11,961 bases of DNA, from contig JAGWQR010000247.1 in assembly GCA_028869975.1 (NCBI GenBank), positions 1 to 11,961 on the forward strand, written 5' to 3'. The DNA comes from Alphaproteobacteria bacterium. GTDB taxonomy: Bacteria > Pseudomonadota > Alphaproteobacteria > Sphingomonadales > Sphingomonadaceae. Position numbers and translations under genes: made by a program. A model generated the notes under the pieces. That model saw nothing but the letters and a program-made list of their open reading frames with translations. It did not search any database and had not been told where the DNA came from. Below, in pieces: positions 1 to 6,866 of this stretch. The number at the start of each line of letters is the position of its first letter. The stretch's first letter is position 1.

Positions 1-2
1 CT

Positions 3-77
3 GCCCTTCTCCCTTTGATCCCTGAGATCGTTCGGATGATCGATGCCGGTGAGATCATCGTCGAGGTGCGAGGGTAA
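3..77 (+). CDS. C-terminal end of an unidentified protein (partial)
   Basis: One frame is open from the left edge to a TAA stop at 75-77 and gives a 24-residue tail that starts ALLPLIPEIVRMIDAG and ends EVRG. The other two plus frames stop within the first 25 bases, so this is the only possible gene end on this strand. The piece is too short to assign to a family. The alternating hydrophobic and acidic residues look like a real protein tail, not random translation. The rest of the gene lies outside the window. It reads towards the tRNA-Arg gene, whose mature 5' end is 129 bp downstream. Confidence 0.5.
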   Translation, partial: ALLPLIPEIVRMIDAGEIIVEVRG

Positions 78-206
78 CAGCCACACTCCCGGCACGCGCA
101 CCCGAAGGGCTTCGGACCCCGGGCATCTGCCGCCTCCCCCAACGCGCGTCTTCCATTCCCCTTGCATCCCTGTCCCCCTCAGGCTATTCAATCCGTTCTT
201 CCTGCT

Positions 207-283
<77 letters not shown>

Positions 284-354
284 GCTCTCCTAAATTCCAC
301 ATAGTCGGCATTTGAAGGCTGCTCGGTGGCACAATCTACCGTTGGAAATTCCCA

Positions 355-416
355 AGGGGAAAGCCTTCCCCTGAACGCAAGCCGCCTTGCGTCTTTCGCT
401 ACCCCGTCGAGCGGGG
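355..416. repeat. cluster of three tandem stem-loops
   Basis: Three perfect inverted repeats follow one another. The first is AGGGGAA/TTCCCCT with a 4-base loop (355-372). The second is ACGCAAG/CTTGCGT with a 4-base loop (375-392). The third is CCCCG/CGGGG with a 5-base loop (402-416). None is followed by a T-run, so a simple intrinsic terminator is not supported. They lie about 70 bp after the tRNA and about 85 bp before the IS21-type remnant. Possible readings are an origin-of-transfer or recombination site of a lost mobile element, or a structured transcript end. The pairing is seen directly; the function is not known. Confidence 0.55.
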
Positions 417-502
417 AAGGTTCCCTGCAGCGCCCCTCGATAAGCAGAGCGGGGCTGATGACGCGCTCGGTCCCGCGCTCCGTTCCGGTGCGCTCCTTGT
501 TG

Positions 503-571
503 GTCGCACTGGGGTATGAGGGGAGTTACAATCGCGTCGCCGCCTTTGTGAGGGACTGGAAGGCGGATAAG
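503..571 (+). pseudogene. IstA (IS21 transposase) fragment
   Basis: Within an open frame that runs from 326 to 586, the residues encoded at about 503-571 read VALGYEGSYNRVAAFVRDWK. This matches the pattern G-Y-x-G-S-Y-x-x-V-x-x-F/Y-x-R-x-W-R/K that I know from the helix-turn-helix part of IstA proteins. The preceding codons of that frame have no recognisable similarity and cover the stem-loop cluster, so the ATG at 326 is probably not a genuine start. The DDE catalytic domain is absent: the sequence jumps straight into IstB. Identification rests on a motif of about 23 residues and is an inference. Confidence 0.55.
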
Positions 572-842
572 CATGGCGGGCTTTGACTTTGCCTCCAGCG
601 AGATCAACGAGGCCTTTGTCAAACAGCTGCACGTCGGCACATTCATTGAGGATGTGCACAATGTTGTACTGATCGGTGGCCCAGGAACCGGCAAGACCCA
701 TGTGGCCACGGCATTAGCTGTGCAGGCTGTCACACATAGTCGTAAAAAGGCCCGGTTTTACTCAACCGTCGATCTGGTCAACGCACTCGAGCAGGAGAAT
801 GCCCTGAACAAGCCGGGCCTGATCGCTGAGCGATTTCTGCGC
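503..842 (+). mobile_element. internally deleted IS21-family element remnant
   Basis: A short stretch that reads like the N-terminal part of an IS21 transposase (IstA) is followed directly, in another frame, by the N-terminal half of its helper ATPase (IstB). In intact IS21 elements istA is roughly 1.5 kb and is followed by a complete istB of roughly 750 bp. Here most of istA and the 3' half of istB are missing. No terminal inverted repeats or target duplications were recognised. The element cannot move. The boundaries are the limits of recognisable protein similarity and are approximate. Confidence 0.7.
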
Positions 843-863
843 CTGCCACTGCCAGCGCTTTGA
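573..863 (+). pseudogene. istB: truncated IstB-like ATPase (IS21 helper)
   Basis: The 96-residue frame begins MAGFDFASSEINEAF and carries the Walker A motif GGPGTGKTH at residues 35-43, followed by FYSTVDLVNALEQE. These are landmarks of the DnaC/IstB AAA+ ATPase that helps IS21 transposase choose target DNA. Intact IstB proteins are about 240-260 residues. Here the similarity stops near residue 90 (IAERFLRL), before the Walker B segment that normally follows, and the frame ends six codons later in unrelated sequence. Its left end abuts the IstA fragment, so the original start is lost too. It is a non-functional remnant because ATP hydrolysis needs the missing part. Confidence 0.85.
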
Positions 864-986
864 TCCGCGCAGCGACGGGCGCAGACAATACCAAACAAAC
901 ACCATTGACTCAGAACCCCAGCTCACGACATAAGCTCGTTCAACTAGATCAAATCTCAATGAAATCCCAGGGTCAGTTCTCAGTAA

Positions 987-1355
987 ATTCAACCCATCAA
1001 GAACTTATTTCCGTCGGGCCGGGCAACGATCCAGATTTGTGCAGCATCGATGGGTGTTACCGTGCGCACGCTCCAGCGGATGCTTGACACAGAAGACGAA
1101 AGCTTCACCGCGCTGCTCAATCGTGCACGTATGCAACTGGCAACGCATTACATCCGAAATCAGCGAATGCGTGTGACCGATATTGCTCAAATGCCGGGCT
1201 ATAGCTCGATCGGTGCTTTTACACGTTGGTATGCACAGGCCTTCGGGGAATCACGGCTAGATCGCGAAAAAATATCAGGTGATGGGTGGGTTCAGGTTTT
1301 GATAGCTTTGCTTCTCTTGCTTCATGCGGTTGTCACCAGATTGAACATCGTATGA
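987..1355 (+). pseudogene. AraC-family regulator fragment (C-terminal HTH only)
   Basis: The frame is open from 987. Similarity to AraC/XylS-type DNA-binding domains starts at about 1002 (NLFPSGRATIQ). It continues through the first helix-turn-helix, MGVTVRTLQRML (from 1050), and the second, VTDIAQMPGYSSIGAFTRW, and ends near 1256 (QAFGES). This covers about 85 residues. A normal regulator of this type has 250-330 residues with a ligand-binding domain in front, which is missing. After 1256 the frame continues into an unrelated hydrophobic tail. An ATG at 1050 could start a 101-residue product, but that would begin inside the first helix-turn-helix, and I see no good ribosome-binding site. It is most likely a pseudogene left by rearrangement. 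Confidence 0.75.
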
Positions 1356-1565
1356 GTATCAAGCCGAAAGCGCTGGCCGCGCTACACTGCCGAACGTGAA
1401 TTATTGTGATCGCAGCCAAGTCTGCATTACGGATGCATCGTTGACAGATGAATCCGGGTCATGTCATGGCCTCAGCTATGATCTTGCGACTTTCGTGTGG
1501 TCATATCCGCGCGCAAGCGCCTTATGAGTGGCGCGAACGAGGTGCCGAATAAGAAAGGAGAATAT
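1264..1565. other. stretch without a recognisable gene
   Basis: Between the end of the AraC similarity and the start of the secreted-protein gene there are about 300 bases. They hold only the unrelated tail of the AraC frame and short open frames with no family features. The only clear signal is the ribosome-binding site AAAGGAG (1554-1560) of the next gene. A promoter for that gene should be here, but I could not identify convincing -35 and -10 boxes. Confidence 0.5.
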
Positions 1566-2048
1566 ATGCGACTGATTACAGCCGGACTGTTTATGCTTTT
1601 GCTCACCAGCGGTGCCAACGCCAAAAACGTTGCCGTTCCGGAGAGGAACCCGGTCATTACCATGGTCTTTCCTGATTCCTGGAAAGCCACCGAGATCGAA
1701 CGTGGCTATGACGCCGTATCACCGGATGATGGGGTGTATTTTTCAGTCGAATCAGCGCCAATGAGCCAAAAAGACCAATTGGTGGACGAAAATAACAAGT
1801 GGATGGCCTCGAACAGCATCACGCCCATTTCGAGAACAACGTCGGCGCTTAACATCGATGGTATCAGCTGTGGTTTCGTGAAGATCGCCGCGAAGGATGG
1901 CAATGGCCCGACTAAAATCGATTTCGTGGTCTGCCCCGTCAGTGGCGACCGTTTGCTCATGATGACGGTCTGGGGCTCTGAAAAGGATCGTGAAAGTAAC
2001 AGGACGGCTCTTGATGGGATTGAATCCAGCATCAAGGCTATCAGGTAA
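1566..2048 (+). CDS. small secreted protein of unknown function
   Basis: The predicted product has 160 residues. The start at ATG 1566 is preferred over an in-frame ATG at 1497 for two reasons: the ribosome-binding site AAAGGAG lies five bases before it, and it places a clean signal peptide at the N-terminus. That peptide is MRLI, a hydrophobic core at residues 5-15, and an AxA site ending at A19. The mature part contains ITMVFPDSW (31-39), a mixed hydrophilic body and two cysteines (C102, C123) that could form a disulfide in the periplasm. There is no lipobox and no further membrane segment. I do not recognise a family. The FPDSW start and the overall size vaguely recall small PsbP/DcrB-like secreted domains, which is speculation. 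It sits alone between mobile-DNA remnants and metW, convergent with metW. Confidence 0.85.
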   Translation: MRLITAGLFMLLLTSGANAKNVAVPERNPVITMVFPDSWKATEIERGYDAVSPDDGVYFSVESAPMSQKDQLVDENNKWMASNSITPISRTTSALNIDGISCGFVKIAAKDGNGPTKIDFVVCPVSGDRLLMMTVWGSEKDRESNRTALDGIESSIKAIR

Positions 2049-2146
2049 GGCTGATGTTGACCGGCGATATGACAGGAGTTTGAGGCCGAGACGAAACGAT
2101 TAGCCCGGGCCTGTCTCCGACGAAGTGCGCGTGCCAATTTCCATGA

Positions 2147-2743
2147 TTACAATGGCTTGTGGACTAAAAAAATAGCATGTTCGGCGCGCATATTGGCAGC
2201 AAACGCGCCGACATGCTGGTCCCCGCCAAGAAACCAGGCATTTTCGACGACGATCATGCGCTCCAGCACAAACGCCCTGAAATCCTTGATCGTGAGGTGG
2301 TGAATATTCGGCGTTTCATACCAGGCGACTGGGATCAGCCGGGTCACGGGCATCTCGCCTTTCCATAACAGGCTCATGCGTACCCGCCAGTGGGCAAAAT
2401 TGGGAAACGACACAAAGGCATAACGTCCCACACGCAGTAATTGATCGATAATTTTATCGGGGTGCCGCATCGTCTGCAATGTTTCAGACAATATGACGTA
2501 ATCAAACGCCGCGTCGGGATAATCGGTAAGATCAGTCTCGGCATCGCCCTGTATAACCGCCAGCCCCTTGGCAACGCAGGTAGCAACCTTGGCAGCCTCC
2601 AGTTCAATCCCCCGTGCATCGACCCTCTTGGTATCGCGTAACGCCGCCATCAGCGCGCCATCGCCACAGCCGACGTCAAGAATGCGGCTACCCTCCGGGA
2701 CATTGGCGGCGATAACGGCCAAGTCAGGACGCAAACCGCTCAT
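2147..2743 (-). CDS. metW: MetW, methyltransferase-like methionine biosynthesis protein
   Basis: The protein has 198 residues, the usual MetW size. It has a class I SAM-dependent methyltransferase fold with motif I ILDVGCGDG at 21-29 and the acidic end of strand 2 at IELE (46-49). The family signatures SETLQTMRHP (86-95) and SFPNFAHWRVR (112-122) are also present. MetW is encoded next to metX in many proteobacteria and is thought to support or regulate homoserine O-acylation; its methyltransferase reaction is not established. Its ATG overlaps the metX TGA by 4 bp, so the two are very likely translationally coupled. The 98 bp between its end and the convergent secreted-protein gene hold no clear terminator. 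Confidence 0.95.
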   Translation of the reverse strand: MSGLRPDLAVIAANVPEGSRILDVGCGDGALMAALRDTKRVDARGIELEAAKVATCVAKGLAVIQGDAETDLTDYPDAAFDYVILSETLQTMRHPDKIIDQLLRVGRYAFVSFPNFAHWRVRMSLLWKGEMPVTRLIPVAWYETPNIHHLTIKDFRAFVLERMIVVENAWFLGGDQHVGAFAANMRAEHAIFLVHKPL

Positions 2744-3858
2744 GGCTGTACTGCTTCCAGAAAGCCTGAGAGCATCGCATTCAATGCCGGCATATCCATC
2801 AAGAATCCATCATGGCCATGTGGCGTGGCGAGTTCGACAAAGCTGACCGGCGCTGCGACGGCGTTAAGTGCATGGACAATCGCCTTGGACTGATCTGTCG
2901 GGAACAACCAGTCGGTATCGAAACTGACCACGCACCAGCGCGCGCGCGTGTTACGGAATGCAGTGGCGAGCGACCCGCCATGGCCCGCAGCCAAATCAAA
3001 ATAGTTCATCGCGCGCGTGATATAGAGATAGGAATTGGCGTCGAAGCGGTCGGTAAAGCTCTGGCCCTGGTGGCGCAGATAACTTTCGATCGCGAAATCT
3101 GCATCGAACGAATAGCTGATCCTGTCATGCTTCTGCAACCGGCGCCCGAATTTGGCGTCAATGCCTTCAGCCGAAAGATAGGTCATATGACCGACCATGC
3201 GCGCTATCGACAGCCCTGCCACCGGTGGGTCATCCAGCCCGTAATAATTGCCGCCGCGCCATTTGGGATCGGCCATGATCGCTTGCCGCCCAACCTCATG
3301 GAACGCCATATTCTGGGGGTGATGGCGCGCAGTGGCGGCGAGAATGACCAGCGCGGATACGCGGTCGGGATTACGCACCGCCCATTCGAGCGCCTGCATC
3401 CCGCCCATCGAGGGGCCGATGATGGCATGGAGGCGCGGGATTTCGAGATGGTCGAGCAGCAGCTTCTGCGCTTCAACCATGTCACCGATGGTGATGACCG
3501 GAAAGTCCATGGCATAGGGCAGGCCGGTTGCGGGCTTGATACTGGAGGGGCCGGTCGAGCCCATGCAACTGCCCAGAATGTTGATGCAGATGACGCAAAA
3601 ACTTTCGGTATCAACAGGTAAGCCTGCACCGATCATATTGTGCCACCAGCCGGGCTTGCCGGTGCGCGGATGTGCACTGGCCACATATTGGTCGCCGGTC
3701 GTGGCATGGCAGATCAGGATCGCATTCGAGCGCGCTGCATTGAGCTGACCATAGGTCTCATAAGCGAAGTCGAGGCTGGCCAGCACGGCCCCGCACTCCA
3801 GTGAGAACGGCTGCGCAGAGCGGAAGCTGCGGGCGAGGCCAAAGCGGGTGTCGGTCAT
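2740..3858 (-). CDS. metX: homoserine O-acyltransferase (MetX)
   Basis: The 372-residue cytoplasmic enzyme belongs to the alpha/beta-hydrolase fold. It transfers an acyl group from acetyl-CoA or succinyl-CoA to the hydroxyl of L-homoserine, the first committed step of methionine synthesis. The catalytic triad is visible: Ser150 in GPSMGGMQ, Asp316 in SFDTDWLFP, and His349 in PHGHDGF. The family motifs CHATTGDQ (50-57) and NILGSCMGSTGP (93-104) are present. Whether the donor is acetyl- or succinyl-CoA cannot be decided by eye; members near metW have been reported with either. The start at 3858 is the only plausible one. No Shine-Dalgarno sequence precedes it, so translation may be leaderless or weakly initiated. 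It is followed by metW and diverges from hisC across 64 bp. Confidence 0.95.
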   Translation of the reverse strand: MTDTRFGLARSFRSAQPFSLECGAVLASLDFAYETYGQLNAARSNAILICHATTGDQYVASAHPRTGKPGWWHNMIGAGLPVDTESFCVICINILGSCMGSTGPSSIKPATGLPYAMDFPVITIGDMVEAQKLLLDHLEIPRLHAIIGPSMGGMQALEWAVRNPDRVSALVILAATARHHPQNMAFHEVGRQAIMADPKWRGGNYYGLDDPPVAGLSIARMVGHMTYLSAEGIDAKFGRRLQKHDRISYSFDADFAIESYLRHQGQSFTDRFDANSYLYITRAMNYFDLAAGHGGSLATAFRNTRARWCVVSFDTDWLFPTDQSKAIVHALNAVAAPVSFVELATPHGHDGFLMDMPALNAMLSGFLEAVQP

Positions 3859-3889
3859 GCTTGTGCCGATGGGGCATGGCTGCGCCGCT

Positions 3890-3895
3890 TGTCAA
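3890..3895 (-). promoter_or_regulatory. possible -35 box for metX-metW
   Basis: A perfect TTGACA on the minus strand ends 31 bases before the metX ATG, within the 64-bp divergent gap to hisC. At 17 bases spacing the -10 position reads CCATCG, a poor match. If the site is used, transcription would start almost at the ATG, which fits the absence of a ribosome-binding site. The support is weak. Confidence 0.25.
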
Positions 3896-3922
3896 TGCGG
3901 GGGACACTGCTAAGGAAGCCCC

Positions 3923-5023
3923 ATGATCGATCACCCGCTTCCAAAACCCTATGTCATGGCGATTGCGCCTTATGCTCCTGGTAAATCGGCGACCGGCGGC
4001 GTGGTTAATGCCAAGCTCTCGTCGAACGAGAATCCGTTGGGGACGAGCGCCGCTGCCGGCGCGGCGTTTGTGGAAGCTATGGCGGGGCTGTCACGTTATC
4101 CCGATCCGGCAGCAACGGCGCTGCGCGCGGCCATTGCTGCGCATCACGGGCTGGAGGCAGACTGCATCATCTGCGGCACCGGTTCGGACGAGCTACTGCA
4201 CATCGCATGCGGGGCCTATGCCGGTATTGGCGATGAGGTGATCTATGTCCGCTACGGCTTCTCAGTCTATGATATTGCCGCGCGCCGGGTGGGTGCCATG
4301 CCCGTTGTGGCCCCTGACCGCGATTATGGCACGGATGTCGATGCACTTCTCGCCAGCGTAAGCGAACGGACGCGCGTCGTTTTCATCGCCAATCCGAACA
4401 ATCCAACCGGCACATTTGCGCCACGCGGCGAGATTGTGCGGCTGCACGCGGGGCTGCGTCCCGATATAGTGCTTGTGATCGATCAGGCTTATGCCGAATA
4501 TCTGGACACAGCGGATGACGATGGCGCGCTGGCGCTGGCACGTACGAAAAAAAATGTTTTCGTCACCCGGACATTTTCAAAGATATACGGGCTGGCCGCT
4601 GAAAGAGTCGGTTGGGGCACCGGACACCCGGATATTATTGCGACGCTGCACCGGATTCGAGCACCGTTTAACGTAACGGCGGCGGGGCAGGCAGCAGCGA
4701 TAGCGGCGGTCAGGGATCAGGCGTTTGTTGACCTGTCGCGCGCGCATAATCTGCATTGGCGCAACTGGCTCGCGACTGAGATTGGCAAACTGGGCAATGC
4801 CGGCCTGTCGGCCATTCCCTCAAAAGCCAATTTTCTGCTGGTGCGGTTCGCCGGGGCATTGACGGCGGATACAGCGTATCAGGGGCTGATGACGCGCGGC
4901 TATATCACGCGCTGGCTGCCCGGCCAGGGCCTGCCTGATGCGCTGCGGATCAGCATCGGCTCCGAAGCAGACATGTTCGGCCTGGTCGATGCGTTGCGTT
5001 TGATGATCGAGGGATCGGCATGA
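3923..5023 (+). CDS. hisC: histidinol-phosphate / aromatic aminotransferase
   Basis: The 366-residue PLP-dependent class II aminotransferase converts imidazole-acetol phosphate with glutamate to histidinol phosphate in histidine synthesis. Relatives often also transaminate phenylpyruvate or prephenate. Visible landmarks are LSSNENPLG (32-40), SRYPDP (57-62), NPNNPTG (158-164), the PLP-contacting VIDQAYAEY (185-193; D187, Y190), and the PLP-anchoring Lys220 in TFSKIYGLAAERVGWG. The length fits HisC. The ATG at 3923 has AAGGAAG four bases upstream. The stop overlaps the ATG of tyrC by 4 bp, which couples it to tyrosine synthesis and suggests a role as aromatic aminotransferase as well. The hisHb-tyrC arrangement of Zymomonas, as I remember it, is the same pairing. 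Confidence 0.95.
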   Translation: MIDHPLPKPYVMAIAPYAPGKSATGGVVNAKLSSNENPLGTSAAAGAAFVEAMAGLSRYPDPAATALRAAIAAHHGLEADCIICGTGSDELLHIACGAYAGIGDEVIYVRYGFSVYDIAARRVGAMPVVAPDRDYGTDVDALLASVSERTRVVFIANPNNPTGTFAPRGEIVRLHAGLRPDIVLVIDQAYAEYLDTADDDGALALARTKKNVFVTRTFSKIYGLAAERVGWGTGHPDIIATLHRIRAPFNVTAAGQAAAIAAVRDQAFVDLSRAHNLHWRNWLATEIGKLGNAGLSAIPSKANFLLVRFAGALTADTAYQGLMTRGYITRWLPGQGLPDALRISIGSEADMFGLVDALRLMIEGSA

Positions 5024-5928
5024 GCGCCCCTTTTGGCCGCGTTGCCGTGATTGGGCTTGGGCTGATTGGCTCGTCGATCACCCGCGCAGTTCAGGCTTAT
5101 CTGCCAGAGGTTCATGTCAGCGGATACGACAAGGATATGGCCGTGCGTTCAACCGCGCGCGCACTGGCGCTGGCTGAAATTCATGACGATATCGCCACTG
5201 CTGTCGCCCAGGCGGAGTGCATCATTCTTGCCGTACCCCCGGGGGCGATGGAGTCGGCCGCGTGCGAAATGGCACCGCATATTCGCGCCGACGCCGTGAT
5301 TAGCGATACCGGATCGTGCAAGGCGAGCGTACTTGCCGCACTTTCAAGGGCATTGCCAGATCATATCATCATCCCCGCGCATCCGGTAGCGGGCACCGAG
5401 CAAAGCGGGCCTGAGGCCGGATTCGGCACGTTATTTCAGAACCGGTGGTGCATCCTGACCCCGCCCGCTGACACGGATGCCACGCAGGTCGAGCGGCTGG
5501 CTACATTCTGGCAAGCGCTCGGGGCCAATGTTGAAGTCATGGATGCGCAACATCATGATCTGGTGCTGGCGGTGACCAGCCATTTGCCGCATCTGATTGC
5601 CTATACGATAGTCGGCACAGCGGACGATCTGGCAGATGTCACAGAATCTGAGGTTATCAAATTTTCGGCTGGTGGATTCAGGGATTTTACCCGCATAGCC
5701 GCCTCTGATCCGACGATGTGGCGCGATGTTTTCCTCAACAATCGTGACGCAGTGCTGGAAATGCTCCAGCGCTTTACCGAAGATTTAACCGGGCTTCAAC
5801 GCGCGATCCGGCTGGGGGATGGCGAACAGCTCTATGCACATTTTGCCCGCACACGCGCAATCCGGCGCGGTATCATTGACCAGGGTCAGGACGATGCGCG
5901 TCCGGACTTTGGCCGCGAACATAATTAG
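5020..5928 (+). CDS. tyrC: prephenate/arogenate (cyclohexadienyl) dehydrogenase
   Basis: The 302-residue cytoplasmic enzyme oxidatively decarboxylates prephenate and/or arogenate, leading to tyrosine. The N-terminal Rossmann domain has GLGLIG at 12-17 and an acidic residue, Asp37, at the end of strand 2 (SGYDKD), which suggests NAD+ over NADP+. The substrate domain shows HPVAGTEQSG (121-130), TSHLPH (186-191; H188 is the likely catalytic histidine region) and GGFRDFTRIAASDPTMW (218-234) with the arginines that hold prephenate. There is no fused chorismate mutase or ACT domain. The ATG overlaps the hisC stop as ATGA, and GAGGGA lies five bases before it. Its last four bases overlap the end of the convergent parB gene. 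Confidence 0.93.
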   Translation: MSAPFGRVAVIGLGLIGSSITRAVQAYLPEVHVSGYDKDMAVRSTARALALAEIHDDIATAVAQAECIILAVPPGAMESAACEMAPHIRADAVISDTGSCKASVLAALSRALPDHIIIPAHPVAGTEQSGPEAGFGTLFQNRWCILTPPADTDATQVERLATFWQALGANVEVMDAQHHDLVLAVTSHLPHLIAYTIVGTADDLADVTESEVIKFSAGGFRDFTRIAASDPTMWRDVFLNNRDAVLEMLQRFTEDLTGLQRAIRLGDGEQLYAHFARTRAIRRGIIDQGQDDARPDFGREHN

Positions 5929-6866
5929 AACGATCCATCGCTCAGTCGCTGGCAGATCAGATCGAGCTGATCGAGCGAGGCATAGTTGAGTGTGAGGGTA
6001 CCACCCTTCGGGCCATGTGCAATTTTAACACGCAAGCCAAGCAGGGCGCCAATATGATGTTCAAGCGCTTCCAGATCCGGATTGGCGCGGTGGGCAGACC
6101 TGTCCAGCAATGGGCGCTGAACAACTCGTTTTGAACGCACAAGCGCTTCAGTGTCGCGAACCGAAAGATTCCTGGCAATTACTTCAGCCATTAGGATCTC
6201 CGGGTCGCTTGCGCTCAGTAACGCGCGCGCATGGCCCATGGAAAGTCGGTTATCGACTACGGCGTCGCGCACCGGCTTTGGCAGATCAAGCAGGCGCAGC
6301 AGGTTGGCGATATGACTGCGTGATTTATGCACGAGCACACCCAGCGCCTCTTGCGTGTGACCAAATTCGGCAATCAGGCGGCGATAGGAGTCAGCCTCTT
6401 CGATTGCATTCAAGTCCTGACGCTGGATATTCTCGACCAGGGCGATTTCGAGTGTCGTCGCGTCATCAAGCGCTTTGATTATAACCGGGACCTGATGCAG
6501 CCCGGCGCGTTGAGCCGCGCGCCAGCGCCGCTCTCCAGCTATGATCTGAAAGCCAGGGCCGTGCGTGCGCACGATGATGGGTTGAAGCACGCCGCGTGAT
6601 TTGATCGATTGAGCCAGTTCCTCAAGGCTGGCTTCATCAAAATGTTTTCGCGGCTGCGCCGGATTTGGGCTGAGCAAACCCAGCTCAACACGGCGGATCC
6701 CATCTGGTGTGTTGTGATTAATATCCAGCGGCATCGGATCAGCGACCGATGCCTCAATCTCAATTTCGCCGAGCAATGCCGATAAACCGCGCCCAAGGCC
6801 ACCGGGGCGTTTGCGGAGTGTGGCGTTGCCTTCCTTGGGGGTATCGGGCACCGTTGCCTCAGTCAT
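5925..6866 (-). CDS. parB: chromosome partitioning protein ParB
   Basis: The 313-residue ParB is a CTP-dependent DNA clamp that loads at parS and spreads to form the segregation complex. An N-terminal ParA-contact motif, GLGRGLSALLGE (23-34), precedes the ParB/Srx domain. That domain has LSPNPAQPRKHF (65-76), the CTP-binding GERRWRAA (111-118) and ENIQRQDLN (145-153). A helix-turn-helix follows at about 168-193 (HTQEALGVLVHKSRSHIANLLRLL region), then a linker and the C-terminal dimerisation domain from about 255. The start at 6866 overlaps the parA TGA as ATGA. The longer in-frame reading that starts at 6941 lies inside parA and has no family similarity. It is the last gene of the operon, with two parS sites upstream in the same operon. 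Confidence 0.96.
   Translation of the reverse strand: MTEATVPDTPKEGNATLRKRPGGLGRGLSALLGEIEIEASVADPMPLDINHNTPDGIRRVELGLLSPNPAQPRKHFDEASLEELAQSIKSRGVLQPIIVRTHGPGFQIIAGERRWRAAQRAGLHQVPVIIKALDDATTLEIALVENIQRQDLNAIEEADSYRRLIAEFGHTQEALGVLVHKSRSHIANLLRLLDLPKPVRDAVVDNRLSMGHARALLSASDPEILMAEVIARNLSVRDTEALVRSKRVVQRPLLDRSAHRANPDLEALEHHIGALLGLRVKIAHGPKGGTLTLNYASLDQLDLICQRLSDGSF

Noticed and set aside
102..115. Hairpin CCGAA-GGGC-TTCGG after the first partial gene, as a possible terminator
   Set aside because: The stem has only 5 bp and no T-run follows, so it cannot be called an intrinsic terminator with confidence.
762..992. 76-codon open frame on the minus strand over the IstB end, considered as a transposase piece
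   Set aside because: Part of it is simply antisense to IstB, and the rest shows no motif I recognise.
2812..3621. 269-codon open frame on the plus strand
   Set aside because: It lies wholly antisense to metX, whose family motifs and catalytic triad are clear. High GC coding DNA commonly leaves such antisense frames.
3859..3922. SAM-II type riboswitch upstream of metX
   Set aside because: The gap is only 64 bp, and I found no convincing pseudoknot pairing or conserved core in it.
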